Origin: Cyanobium sp. Aljojuca 7A6
GTDB lineage: Bacteria; Cyanobacteriota; Cyanobacteriia; PCC-6307; Cyanobiaceae
Assembly (NCBI RefSeq): GCF_024346455.1
Contig: NZ_JAGQCY010000003.1
Coordinates: forward strand, 62,001 to 126,000
Reading direction: 5' to 3'
Length of the DNA: 64,000 nucleotides
Position numbers and translations under genes: made by a program. The notes beneath the pieces are model-generated. The model had not been told where the DNA came from and searched no databases. It saw only the letters and a list, made by a program, of their open reading frames with translations. This document shows, one piece after another, positions 8,399 to 16,984 of the stretch (the stretch's first letter is position 1; each line of letters opens with the position of its first letter).

Positions 8399-9690
8399 AT
8401 CCCCAGCCGCTCCCAGATCACATCCAGATTCGCCCGGTGCAGGTCGGTGGCGAAGCAGGCGTCGAGCGACTCGGGGCCCAGGTGGCTGGTCACCACAGGA
8501 TCTCCCGCCAGGTTGGCGCGGAAGTCGCCGCCCTCGGTGTTCCAGGCGGCATGGGCGTGGCGCTGCACGATCCGGTAGGCCTCCTCGCGGCTCAGCCCCG
8601 CCTCCACCAGCGCCAGCAGCACCCGCTGGCTGAACACCACGCCGCCGTAGACGTTCATGTTGCGGGCCATGTTCTCGGGGTACACCCCCAGGCCTTCCAC
8701 CACGGCGGTCATCTCCCGCAGCATGAAGTGCAGGGTGACCGAGCAGTCGGGCAGCATCATCCGCTCCACCGAGCTGTGGCTGATGTCACGCTCGTGCCAG
8801 AGGGCCACGTTCTCCAGGGCCGCCACGGTGTAGCTGCGCAGCACCCGGGCCAGGCCGCTGATGCGTTCGCTGCGGATCGGGTTGCGCTTGTGGGGCATGG
8901 CCGAGCTGCCCTTCTGCCCCTTGGCGAAGTTCTCCTCCACCTCCAGCACGTCGGAGCGCTGCAGGTTGCGGATCTCGGTGGAGAAACGCTCCAGGGAGGT
9001 GCCCACCAGGGCCAGGGTCTGGACGTACTCGGCGTGGCGGTCACGGCCGATCACCTGGGTGCTGGCGGTGTCGGGCACCAGGCCCAGCAGCCGGCAGGTG
9101 ATCGCCTCCACCTGCGGATCAGTGTTGGCGTAGGTGCCCATGGCGCCGCTGATCTGGCCCACGGCCACCACTGTGGCGAGCCGCTCCAGCCGCTCCCGGT
9201 TGCGCTCCGTTTCGGCCAGCCAGCCGGCCACCTTGAAGCCGAAGGTGATCGGCTCGCCGTGGATGGCGTGGGAGCGGCCGATCATCACCGTGTCCTTGTG
9301 GGCCCGGGCCAGCCGGCGCAGGGCATCGGCGAGGCCATCGAGCTCGGTGCGCAGCAGGGCCACCGAGGCCTTCAGCTGCAGGGCCAGGCCGGTATCCAGC
9401 ACGTCGGAGCTGGTCATGCCCACGTGGATGTAGCGGCCCGCATCACCGACGTGCTCGTTGACGTTGGTGAGGAAGGCGATGACGTCGTGGCGCACCTCCT
9501 CCTCGATCTCCAGGATGCGGGGCACCTCGAAGGCCGCCTTCTCCCGGATCGTGGCCAGCGCCTCGGCGGGCACCCGGCCCAGCTCCACGTTGGCGGCGGT
9601 GGCGGCGATCTCCACCTCAAGCCAGCTCTGGAACTTCGCTTCCTCGCTCCAGAGGCGGCCCATCTCGGGCAGGGTGTAACGCTCGATCAA
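8395..9690 (-). CDS. purB: Adenylosuccinate lyase PurB
   Basis: A 431-residue fumarase/aspartase-superfamily enzyme that cleaves SAICAR to AICAR and adenylosuccinate to AMP in purine synthesis. It begins IERYTLPEMGRLWSEEAKFQ, the standard PurB N-terminus. It contains TSSDVLDTGLALQL and the family signature loop GSSAMPHKRNPI with the catalytic serine region. The start codon at the conserved position is TTG; no ATG is available there. No neighbour belongs to the pathway; purC is about 53 kb away in the same window. Length is normal. Confidence 0.95.
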   Translation of the reverse strand: MIERYTLPEMGRLWSEEAKFQSWLEVEIAATAANVELGRVPAEALATIREKAAFEVPRILEIEEEVRHDVIAFLTNVNEHVGDAGRYIHVGMTSSDVLDTGLALQLKASVALLRTELDGLADALRRLARAHKDTVMIGRSHAIHGEPITFGFKVAGWLAETERNRERLERLATVVAVGQISGAMGTYANTDPQVEAITCRLLGLVPDTASTQVIGRDRHAEYVQTLALVGTSLERFSTEIRNLQRSDVLEVEENFAKGQKGSSAMPHKRNPIRSERISGLARVLRSYTVAALENVALWHERDISHSSVERMMLPDCSVTLHFMLREMTAVVEGLGVYPENMARNMNVYGGVVFSQRVLLALVEAGLSREEAYRIVQRHAHAAWNTEGGDFRANLAGDPVVTSHLGPESLDACFATDLHRANLDVIWERLGI

Positions 9691-9742
9691 TGGCCGGGCG
9701 GTGGTGAACGATCCACCAACCTATCGAGCCGCCCTTACCGGC

Positions 9743-9985
9743 TCAGGCGGCGGCGGTGAGGCGGCGGTAGGGCAGCTCCAGGTGCACCATCGATCCCCAG
9801 GCCTGCTGTCGCACCCAGCAACGGGTGCCGCGGCGGCGGATCAGCTGGAAGGGGGGCAGGTCCTCCGGATGGTCGCGCAGCCTGACGAAGCTTCCTGGGT
9901 GGAGCAACTCCACCACGTTGGATCCGGGGGCAGCCGTGGATCCGGGGGCAGCCATGGGAGGAAGCGAGAGAGACTGTGTCGCCAT
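9743..9985 (-). CDS. Small conserved protein of unknown function
   Basis: An 80-residue ORF with a basic, tryptophan-containing core (LLHPGSFVRLRDHPEDLPP and CWVRQQAWG) of a kind found in small picocyanobacterial proteins that I recall but cannot name. The N-terminus contains a duplicated AAPGS unit encoded by an 18-base-period tandem repeat. An alternative ATG at 9955 would remove part of it. No membrane segment or known domain is visible. It lies between purB and tlyA, on the same strand as purB and 52 bases from it. Real-gene status rests on the conserved-looking core; the function is unknown. Confidence 0.6.
   Translation of the reverse strand: MATQSLSLPPMAAPGSTAAPGSNVVELLHPGSFVRLRDHPEDLPPFQLIRRRGTRCWVRQQAWGSMVHLELPYRRLTAAA
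9919..9953. repeat. Two-copy tandem duplication, 18-base period
   Basis: The 17-base unit tggatccgggggcagcc occurs at 9919-9935 and again at 9937-9953, separated by one base. It lies in frame in the N-terminal part of the 80-residue gene and encodes a repeated AAPGS(T/N). Both copies are identical, which suggests a recent slip-strand duplication. Confidence 0.9.
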
Positions 9986-10096
9986 CCTGCGACTGTTCCG
10001 AGCCGAACCCTCCGGTCATCGGTTTTTGTTCGGTATGGGTCGCAGTTCGATGACAACATTCCGGTGGAGCGGTAGCACCCATGGCCGAAACGCACG

Positions 10097-10918
10097 ATGG
10101 CCCGTAAGGAACGGCTCGATCGCCGGCTGGTGGATCTGGGTCTGGTCACCAGCCGCCAGCAGGCCCAGCAGTTGATCCGGGCCGGTCGGGTGCGCGGTGG
10201 CGGTGAGGTGCTCGACAAACCGGGCACCGAGGTGCCCGAGACCCTGCTGCTGGAGGTGGAGCAGCCGCCCCGGTTCGTCTCCCGGGGGGGGGAGAAGCTG
10301 GAGGGGGCGCTGGCGGCCTTGCCGGTCCAGGTGGCAGGCCGTGTGTGCCTCGACGGCGGCATCTCCACCGGCGGATTCAGCGATTGCCTCCTGCAGCACG
10401 GTGCCGTGCGCGTGTATGGGATCGATGTGGGCTACGGCCAGACCGCCTGGAGGCTGCGCACCGATGAACGGGTGGTGTTGCGGGAGCGCACCAACCTGCG
10501 CCACCTCACTCCGGAGGCCCTCTACGGCGAGGGGGACCCCTGGCCCGACCTGGCCGTCGCCGACGTGTCGTTCATTTCCCTCACCCGGGTGCTGCCGGCC
10601 CTGCGGGCCTTGCTGCTGCCGAGCGGCGAAGCGCTGCTGCTGGTCAAGCCCCAGTTCGAGGTGGGCCGCCAGCGGGTGGGCAAGGGGGGGGTGGTGCGGG
10701 ATCCAGCGGCCCACGCTGATGCGATCGCCACCGTGATCGCGGCGGCCAGGGAACTGGCGTGGCAACCGGCGGGACTGGTGGCCTCGCCCCTCACTGGGCC
10801 GGCAGGCAACCACGAGTACCTGCTTTGGGTCGTCCCGCCCGGCCACGCCGAGCACGACGCCGAGAGCCGGGATTGGTGCGAAAGGATCGCCAGCCTGGTG
10901 ACGGCCACCCTGGCGTAG
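10097..10918 (+). CDS. tlyA: TlyA-family rRNA (2'-O) methyltransferase / hemolysin A homologue
   Basis: A 273-residue protein with an N-terminal S4 RNA-binding domain (ERLDRRLVDLGLVTSRQQAQ, PRFVSRGGEKLEGAL), then an FtsJ-like SAM methyltransferase domain with CLDGGISTGGFSDCLL, VYGIDVGYGQ, VADVSFISL and LVKPQFEVG. TlyA proteins methylate ribose 2'-OH groups in rRNA; the hemolysin label is historical. In most homologues I know, motif I reads D(V/I)G(A/S)STGGF, so the GG before ISTGGF is a mild variation. The last codons form one arm of a long hairpin shared with the region before glnB. Confidence 0.9.
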   Translation: MARKERLDRRLVDLGLVTSRQQAQQLIRAGRVRGGGEVLDKPGTEVPETLLLEVEQPPRFVSRGGEKLEGALAALPVQVAGRVCLDGGISTGGFSDCLLQHGAVRVYGIDVGYGQTAWRLRTDERVVLRERTNLRHLTPEALYGEGDPWPDLAVADVSFISLTRVLPALRALLLPSGEALLLVKPQFEVGRQRVGKGGVVRDPAAHADAIATVIAAARELAWQPAGLVASPLTGPAGNHEYLLWVVPPGHAEHDAESRDWCERIASLVTATLA

Positions 10919-10940
10919 GGAGGCCGTCACCAGGCTGGCG
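10888..10940. repeat. 19-base perfect inverted repeat between convergent tlyA and glnB
   Basis: Bases 10888-10906 and 10922-10940 are perfect reverse complements (19 bp) with a 15-base loop. The left arm is the end of the tlyA coding sequence and the right arm is in the intergenic gap before the glnB stop. There is no T-run on either side, so it is not a classical terminator, but it could act as a bidirectional transcription or RNA-decay barrier. Confidence 0.85.
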
Positions 10941-10954
10941 GGCGATGGGGCCGT

Positions 10955-11405
<451 letters not shown>

Positions 11406-11487
11406 GCGGACTCCGGGCCGCTGACCGCGGCTGGGCGACCCCGTGGGTCCAGTACGGTCGAAAACCGACCCCTTCCCCCCACCGACC

Positions 11488-11907
11488 ATGGCCACGCCAA
11501 CGCCGGCGGCCCTGTCTCAGACCGTGACGCCTCTCTACGGCGAGCGGGCCATCGCCGAGGCCCAGCTGATCTGTTTTCCCAATCCCCGGGTGGGTCGGCC
11601 CTACGAAGTGGCGATCGAACTGCCGGAGTTCACCTGCACCTGCCCCTTCTCCGGCTACCCCGATTTCGCCGTCCTGCGGCTCCTCTATCAGCCGGGGCCC
11701 CGGGTACTGGAACTCAAGGCGCTCAAGCTCTACGTCAACAGCTACCGCGATCAGTCCATCTCCCACGAGGAGGCGGCCAACCGGATCCTCGACGATCTGG
11801 TCAGTGCCTGCGATCCAGCCTGGATGCAGCTGGAGGCCGATTTCAACCCCCGTGGCAACGTTCACACCGTGGTGCGGGTCAGCCACGGCGTTCGCCAGCC
11901 CTGCTGA
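11488..11907 (+). CDS. queF: NADPH-dependent 7-cyano-7-deazaguanine reductase QueF
   Basis: A 139-residue unimodular (short) QueF that reduces preQ0 to preQ1 in queuosine tRNA modification. The segment LPEFTCTCPFSGYPDF carries the catalytic cysteine (C52) and aspartate (D59), and ELKALKLYVNSYRDQSISHE contains the family ExK..K-type motif and the substrate-binding HE. The start is ATG 11488; an earlier in-frame codon (11443) precedes an unconserved stretch. It is divergent from glnB and convergent on ccs1, whose stop is two bases away. Confidence 0.95.
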   Translation: MATPTPAALSQTVTPLYGERAIAEAQLICFPNPRVGRPYEVAIELPEFTCTCPFSGYPDFAVLRLLYQPGPRVLELKALKLYVNSYRDQSISHEEAANRILDDLVSACDPAWMQLEADFNPRGNVHTVVRVSHGVRQPC

Positions 11908-11908
11908 G

Positions 11909-13228
11909 TCAGGGCTGGGGTTCCAGACGCTGCAGCAGGGCCGGTAGCTCGGCGGCGAAGGCGGTGAGGTTGCGGTTGCAGAGGCCCGCCACGTGCAGCC
12001 GGCCGCCGGCCCCATCGGCGATGGCCCAGAGCTGGCGGGTGGCCACCAGGCTGAGGCCACCGCCCAGCAGGGCAATGGCGAAGCCGGTGTAGACGAGGGG
12101 CACGCCGGGATCGCGTTTGAGCAGGATGCCGCTGGCCGGCAGCACGCTCGCCACCCGGATTGGCAGCCCCTTCACCTCCTGGGCCTCCCCGCCGGGCACC
12201 AGCTGGGCCAGGGCCACCCCATCGGGGCCGAACACCTGCACCGGCCCCTGTTCGCTGGTGAGGCTCAGCAGCACCGGCTCGGAGCCATCGGGGCGGGTGG
12301 GCAGCACCAGCCCCCAGAGCTGATCGCCGAGCTGGGGGAAGCTCTGCAAGGGCAGCTCCAGCACCGGGCTGCGGCCCAGCTGCAGGCTGATCGTCGCCAG
12401 GGACCAGTCCGCCTGGTACAGGGTCATGCCCCGGTAGCGCAGGGGGTGGTTGACGCTGATCGCGGCTTCAGTGGGCGGGGCGGTGTCGGTGGGGGGGATC
12501 AGCCGCAGGCTGGAGGAGAACTGCTCCGGCCTGCCGGCCGGATCCCGCTGGATATGGAAGTCGTCAAGGGCCAGGGTCACCTGGGTGTTGCCGCGGCTGT
12601 CGAGCAGTTCCAGTTCCCGGCCAGGGGCCAGAAAACGCTCCAGCCGCTGGCCGCCCAGGGCGCCCCAGGCCGCCCCCACCATCAGCACCACCATGCCCGC
12701 ATGCACCAGCAGCGGGCCGACCCGGCCGAGCACCCCCCGGCGGGCCGCCAGGCGGTCGTCCTGCCGATGGATCTGCCAGCCCGAACGGCGCAGATCGGCC
12801 TCCAGCCGCTCCAGGCCGGCAACGGGCTCCGCGGTGATCAGGGTTTCGGCCACGCTGAGTTTGCTGAGCTGGCGCGGGCTGCGGTAGTCGACCCAGCGCC
12901 GGGAGGCCTGCAGGGCGGGCCACTGGCGCCGCCAGCTGCAGAGGATCAGGGACAGGCCCAGCCAGGCCAGCAGGCCCAGGAACCAGCCACTGGAATAGAC
13001 GTGATCCAGCTGCAGCCGCAGCACCCCGTCCCCGCCCAGCAGGCCCAGCCAGGGTTTGGGGTCATAGAGCTGGTGGTAGAAGACGGCCTCTTCCTTCTGG
13101 GGGATGGCCGTGCCGACACCGCTGGCCAGGGCGATCAGCAGCAGCAGGCCAATGGCCAGGCGCAGGTCGGAGATCCAGCCGGCCAGGCGTTGCAGGGGGC
13201 GCCAGGGCGAGGCGGCGGTGCTGGTCAT
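11909..13228 (-). CDS. ccs1: Cytochrome c biogenesis protein Ccs1 (ResB family)
   Basis: A 439-residue ResB/Ccs1 protein of the system II haem-attachment pathway, working with CcsA at the lumenal side of the thylakoid or plasma membrane. There are N-terminal membrane helices at about 15-35, 75-95 and 175-195, a large lumenal domain (INVNHPLRY-like [17 protein letters not shown]), and a last helix ([17 protein letters not shown]). The start ATG overlaps the ccdA stop (ATGA), so ccdA and ccs1 form one operon, consistent with CcdA supplying reductant to keep apocytochrome thiols reduced. Length is typical of cyanobacterial Ccs1. Confidence 0.92.
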   Translation of the reverse strand: MTSTAASPWRPLQRLAGWISDLRLAIGLLLLIALASGVGTAIPQKEEAVFYHQLYDPKPWLGLLGGDGVLRLQLDHVYSSGWFLGLLAWLGLSLILCSWRRQWPALQASRRWVDYRSPRQLSKLSVAETLITAEPVAGLERLEADLRRSGWQIHRQDDRLAARRGVLGRVGPLLVHAGMVVLMVGAAWGALGGQRLERFLAPGRELELLDSRGNTQVTLALDDFHIQRDPAGRPEQFSSSLRLIPPTDTAPPTEAAISVNHPLRYRGMTLYQADWSLATISLQLGRSPVLELPLQSFPQLGDQLWGLVLPTRPDGSEPVLLSLTSEQGPVQVFGPDGVALAQLVPGGEAQEVKGLPIRVASVLPASGILLKRDPGVPLVYTGFAIALLGGGLSLVATRQLWAIADGAGGRLHVAGLCNRNLTAFAAELPALLQRLEPQP

Positions 13229-13953
13229 GGCAGCACCGACAGCAGGGTGAGGCCGCCGCTGGCGAGCAGCACCACGCCGCTGATCGGTGGCACCCACTGG
13301 CCCAGCCGGCGCAGTTGCAGCAGCCCGGGCAGGGAGGCGGCCACGGTGCCCGCCAGCAGCAGGGGCACCACCTGGCCGGCGCCGAAGCTGCAGAGCAGCA
13401 GCATGCCGACCAGGGGCTGGCCGCTCTGGGCCATCCAGGCCAGCAGCACCGCCAGGACCGGGGTGGTGCAGGGGGTGGCGGCCAGGCCGAAGGCCAGGCC
13501 GGCGGCCAGGGGCGCGAGCGGGGCCGGCACCAGGCGTCGCCAGCGCTCGGGATCGGGTCCGGCCGGCAGGGGCAGGCGCAGCAGACCCAGCAGGTTGAGG
13601 CCCATCACCACGGCCACGACGGCCACCAGCAGGGGCAGCTGGCCGGGGATGCGCCCATAGAGGCTCCCCATCAGGCCACTGGCCAGGCCGAGCAGCACCA
13701 GGGCCGCCACGATGCCGGCGGCGAAGCTGACGCTGCGCTGCCAGGGTGCACGGCCCTGCCCCTCAGCGCCGAAACCGGCCAGGTAGGCGAGGGTGACGGG
13801 CAGGAGCGAGAGGGAGCAGGGGCCGAGGCTGGTGACCAGGCCGCCGCTGAACACCAGCGCCAGGGTCAGGGGGCCGGGGTGGGCCAGGGAGCCCTGGAGC
13901 AGCAGTTCACTGCTGCGGGCCCAGTCGGCGAACGGCAGCCCGGAGCTGAGCAT
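13225..13953 (-). CDS. ccdA: Thiol-disulfide transport protein CcdA
   Basis: A 242-residue, roughly six-helix membrane protein of the DsbD/CcdA family. Each half carries one redox cysteine next to prolines: [20 protein letters not shown] near residue 45 and [15 protein letters not shown] in the second half. It moves electrons from stromal thioredoxin across the membrane for cytochrome c maturation. It is coupled to ccs1 by a four-base overlap. Downstream of ftsW on the same strand, with 25 bases between them. Confidence 0.93.
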   Translation of the reverse strand: MLSSGLPFADWARSSELLLQGSLAHPGPLTLALVFSGGLVTSLGPCSLSLLPVTLAYLAGFGAEGQGRAPWQRSVSFAAGIVAALVLLGLASGLMGSLYGRIPGQLPLLVAVVAVVMGLNLLGLLRLPLPAGPDPERWRRLVPAPLAPLAAGLAFGLAATPCTTPVLAVLLAWMAQSGQPLVGMLLLCSFGAGQVVPLLLAGTVAASLPGLLQLRRLGQWVPPISGVVLLASGGLTLLSVLP

Positions 13954-13978
13954 GGCCGGTCAGGTGTGGCAGCAAGGC

Positions 13979-15205
13979 TCAGCCTATCGGGGCAGGCCGT
14001 GGGGCCCGGCGCCGGGGCCGGACGGGTTCCAGTCCGGAGGACTCCAGGGAGCAGCGCAGCAGCAGACCCGCCAGGAACAGGCTGCTCAGCAGCGAGTTGC
14101 CGCCGTAGCTGATCATCGGCAGGGGCAGGCCGGTGGTGGGCATGGAGCCGCTGGCCACGGCGATGTTGAGGATCGACTGGCCCACCAGCAGGGTGGTGCA
14201 GCCAATGGCCACCAGCCGGTGCTGGTTGCTGCGGCAGGCCAGGGCCACCCGCAGACCCACGAAGCCGAAGATCACCAGGAACAGCAGCAGCATCACCGAA
14301 CCGATGTAGCCGAACTCCTCAGCGAAGACAGCGAAGATGAAATCGGTGGTCTGGATGGGTAGGTACTGCAGCTTCTGGGTGGAGAGCCCGAAGCCCGAGC
14401 CAAGCACCCCCCCTGAGCCGATGGCCAGCAAGCTCTGCACCAGCTGATAGCCGTCCCCCTGGGCGACGCGCCAGGGGTCCAGGAAGGAGGTGACCCGGGC
14501 TAGCTGGTAAGGGTTGATCATGATGCTGAGGCTGCCCAGGACGACACCGCCGCCGGCGGCCCCCAGCAGCAGCGTCAGGGGCAGCCCGCCGGCCAGGGCC
14601 ATCAGCCAGAGCAGCAGTCCGAGCAGGGCGGCGGTGCTCAGGTTGGGCTGCTTGAGGATCAGCAGGATCACCACCCCGAAGATGCCGATCCAGAGGAGTT
14701 TCTGGTCGAGGGCGATGCGGCGCCAGTGGGAGAAGATCACCGCCCCCTGCAGCACGATGAAGGGCTTGATCAGCTCCGAGGGCTGCAGCTGCACCGGGCC
14801 GAGCACCAGCCAGCGACTGGCCCCGTTCACGGTGGTGCCCACGACAAGGGTGGCGGCCACCATCAGGGCACCCACCAGCAGGGCCGGTGCCGCCAGGTGC
14901 AGCCAGCGCCGCATTGATGTGCGCAGGCCCAGCCAGAGCAGCCCCCAGCTGGCCACCAGCCAGATCGCCTGACGCTTCACGTAATAGGCCCCGTCCCCCA
15001 TCTCCCGCTCGGCCACCCACCAGCTGGCGGAGGTGAGCACGAGAAGGCCCACCAGACTCCAGAGGGCCACCAGGCCCAGCAGCAGGCGGGATTCTGCCGG
15101 CCACTGCTGCCAGGGCAGCGGCATCAAGCCCGCGCCCGGGCGGCCGTGGAGCAGGCGTGGCGAAGAAGGGGACAAAGCCGCGGCGGGGATCCGGGAATGG
15201 CCCAT
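13979..15205 (-). CDS. ftsW: Peptidoglycan glycosyltransferase / cell division protein FtsW (SEDS family)
   Basis: A 408-residue multi-pass SEDS protein. Visible are TVNGASRWLVLGPVQLQPSE, with the conserved RW and QPSE around the active region, the LSTAALLGLLLWLMALAGG helix, GGVLGSGFGLSTQKLQYLP, DFIFAVFAEEFGYIG and PTTGLPLPMISYGG near the end. These fit FtsW better than RodA (PTTGLPLPLISYGG type). It polymerises septal lipid II. A later ATG (15124, MPLPWQQWP) is an alternative start, since the first 27 residues are unconserved-looking. Confidence 0.93.
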   Translation of the reverse strand: MGHSRIPAAALSPSSPRLLHGRPGAGLMPLPWQQWPAESRLLLGLVALWSLVGLLVLTSASWWVAEREMGDGAYYVKRQAIWLVASWGLLWLGLRTSMRRWLHLAAPALLVGALMVAATLVVGTTVNGASRWLVLGPVQLQPSELIKPFIVLQGAVIFSHWRRIALDQKLLWIGIFGVVILLILKQPNLSTAALLGLLLWLMALAGGLPLTLLLGAAGGGVVLGSLSIMINPYQLARVTSFLDPWRVAQGDGYQLVQSLLAIGSGGVLGSGFGLSTQKLQYLPIQTTDFIFAVFAEEFGYIGSVMLLLFLVIFGFVGLRVALACRSNQHRLVAIGCTTLLVGQSILNIAVASGSMPTTGLPLPMISYGGNSLLSSLFLAGLLLRCSLESSGLEPVRPRRRAPRPAPIG

Positions 15206-15283
15206 TCAGCCGTGACGAAGGCGGGTTTGTCGAGTCGCGCGGCACATTTCTCCGTCTCCACCGCTTGCCATGGGTCGAGCCAC

Positions 15284-15308
15284 AAAAAAGCCCGGCCATG
15301 GGCCGGGC
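15284..15308 (-). terminator. Rho-independent terminator after apcC
   Basis: An eight-base perfect stem (GCCCGGCC/GGCCGGGC, 15290-15297 with 15301-15308) and a three-base loop, followed on the minus strand by six T's. It lies 27 bases past the apcC stop and ends the apcABC transcript. Confidence 0.9.
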
Positions 15309-15334
15309 GCTGGAGGAGTGGTGCCCGGGGGCAC

Positions 15335-15535
15335 TCAGTTGCCGCAGTTTTGCTGGCGACGACCGGTAGCCAGTTCCACCTTCAGGATCCTGCCGCCCTG
15401 CTTCATGATCCGCTGCTGTTCGGCGAACCAGCTGTGGTAAGGCACCCACTTGGTGAAGTAGGTGTTCTGCAGCTCCCTCTGACTGCGTGCCTTGTCGGGG
15501 CAGGGGATGCAGGCTGTGATCTTGAACAGGCGCAT
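15335..15535 (-). CDS. apcC: Phycobilisome core linker polypeptide LC 7.8 (ApcC)
   Basis: A 66-residue small core linker that caps allophycocyanin trimers at the ends of core cylinders. MRLFKITACIPCPDKARSQR and FTKWVPYHSWFAEQQRI are diagnostic of the CpcD/ApcC linker domain. The upstream in-frame extension of the reading frame is unrelated. It is the last gene of the apcA-apcB-apcC operon, 46 bases after apcB and followed by a clear terminator. Confidence 0.97.
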   Translation of the reverse strand: MRLFKITACIPCPDKARSQRELQNTYFTKWVPYHSWFAEQQRIMKQGGRILKVELATGRRQQNCGN

Positions 15536-15581
15536 GGGGTGATCCTCGGAAAACGTGCCGTGGTGGGGGCGTTGCTGGGGA

Positions 15582-16070
15582 TCAGTTGCCCAGGCCGGAG
15601 CTGATGTAATCGAAATAGACGCCCATCTCACGACCGGCATCGGGGCCGACGAGGGAGGCGGTGGTTTCCTTCATGGCCTGGATCGACTGCACCGTGGCGC
15701 CGATGGGCACGCCCAGGGAGTTGTAGGTCTCCTTGAGGCCGTTCAGCACGCGCTCGTCGAGGATCGACGTGTCACCGGCCAGCATGGCGTAGGTGGCGTA
15801 GCGCAGGTAGTAGTCGAGGTCGCGGATGCAGGCCGCGTAACGACGGGTGGTGTACATGTTGCCGCCCGGACGGGTGATGTCCGAGTAGAGCAGGGCCTTG
15901 GCGACGGCTTCCTTGATGATGGCCGAAGCGTTGGCGCTGATGGTGGCGGCGGCCCGCACCCGCAGCTCACCGCTGGCGAAGTACTGCTCGAGGCGGCCCA
16001 TGGAGCCGCCGTCGAGATAGAGCCCCTGGACGTCGGCCTGATTGATGACGTTGGTGATGGCGTCTTGCAT
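15582..16070 (-). CDS. apcB: Allophycocyanin beta subunit
   Basis: A 162-residue phycobiliprotein forming the (alpha-beta)3 trimers of the phycobilisome core. Cys81 in [16 protein letters not shown] binds phycocyanobilin, and Asn71 in [10 protein letters not shown] is the residue that is usually N-methylated. The start ATG at 16070 gives the canonical [16 protein letters not shown]. Encoded 43 bases after apcA in the same operon. Confidence 0.98.
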   Translation of the reverse strand: MQDAITNVINQADVQGLYLDGGSMGRLEQYFASGELRVRAAATISANASAIIKEAVAKALLYSDITRPGGNMYTTRRYAACIRDLDYYLRYATYAMLAGDTSILDERVLNGLKETYNSLGVPIGATVQSIQAMKETTASLVGPDAGREMGVYFDYISSGLGN

Positions 16071-16113
16071 GGATCCTGGGTTTGATGGCGATGGACGGGA
16101 GGGAGGTGAAACC

Positions 16114-16599
16114 TCAGGAGAGGGCGCCGACCACGTAGTCGAAGTAGAAGCCGGCCTCTTCGGCATCGGAGCCGGTGAGGAGACCTGTGGCTGCGGTCTT
16201 CATCTCGCGCACGGCTTCCGCCATGGCTTCGAGGGGGGTGCCGAGGGCGCGATACATCTCGCGGGCCCCGATGACGCCGATCTCTTCGATCGGGGTCACA
16301 TCCCCGGCAACCACGCCGTAGGTGACCAGGCGCAGGTAGTAGTCCATGTCGCGCAGGCAAGAAGCCGTCATCTCCTCCCCGTAGGCGTTACCGCCGGGGG
16401 AAACGAGATCGGGGCGCTTCTGGAAAAGCTGGCCTCCGGCCTGCTTCACGATGCGCTCCCGGCTTTCGGCCAGGACCTGGGCGACGCGCAGACGACGCTG
16501 ACCTCCTGCCACGAACGACTTGATCTGGTCAAGTTCGCCAGGGCTGAGGTAGCGGGCTTCGGCGTCCGCGTTGATGATCGAGTTGGAGACGATGCTCAT
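16114..16599 (-). CDS. apcA: Allophycocyanin alpha subunit
   Basis: A 161-residue phycobiliprotein with the canonical start [20 protein letters not shown] and chromophore cysteine Cys81 in [19 protein letters not shown]. It pairs with ApcB in the phycobilisome core. First gene of the apcABC operon; about 385 bases separate it from apcE, long enough for its own promoter and leader, and an apcE terminator lies in that gap. Confidence 0.98.
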   Translation of the reverse strand: MSIVSNSIINADAEARYLSPGELDQIKSFVAGGQRRLRVAQVLAESRERIVKQAGGQLFQKRPDLVSPGGNAYGEEMTASCLRDMDYYLRLVTYGVVAGDVTPIEEIGVIGAREMYRALGTPLEAMAEAVREMKTAATGLLTGSDAEEAGFYFDYVVGALS

Positions 16600-16984
16600 G
16601 CAGTTCTGCCTCGAAACAAGCGGTCACCGTGAAGGAGACCGGTATCCGGTGGGTAAGGGTGATCGGCTTGGCCGACCGTCGCATCATTCTGTGGCAAGGC
16701 CCGTCGCTCCCATGGGGGCCGGTAACAGTTCTTCACGGCAGATGTCTTGGCGAGATCCCTTGGCTTGCAAGGGCTTTCGCGGGAGTTCTTAACACCGGAC
16801 AAGCGCAGCAATTGTTCATCTTTTGTTGTCGCGGCCCAGCGCACCGCACGCGCATTCACAGACGAATCTCCCCGTCTCGTTGTAGAGACAGGCCATAAGA
16901 AACCCCCCGGGGCTGACCCGGGGGATCGCTCAAAGCATGGGGACCGCTCCCTTCAGGGGCGAGCCTCGATCGGCTGGGAGGCAA
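16600..16984. other. Gene-free gap between apcE and apcA (apcA promoter/leader region)
   Basis: No supportable ORF. It holds the apcE terminator (16893-16924) and then about 290 bases of AT-richer sequence that should contain the apcA promoter and a long untranslated leader. I could not pick one convincing -35/-10 pair; a TTAAGA at the position of a -10 occurs around 16785-16792 on the minus strand without a well-spaced -35. Confidence 0.5.
16893..16924 (-). terminator. Rho-independent terminator after apcE
   Basis: Perfect eight-base stem CCCCCGGG/CCCGGGGG (16904-16911 with 16917-16924), loop GCTGA, followed on the minus strand by GGTTTCTTAT, a T-rich tract. It lies about 60 bases beyond the apcE stop, separating apcE from apcA transcription. 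Confidence 0.8.

Noticed and set aside
11993-13660. 555-residue plus-strand ORF opposite ccs1 and ccdA
   Set aside because: Spans two real genes in antisense with a Gln/Ala/Gly-rich product and no domain.
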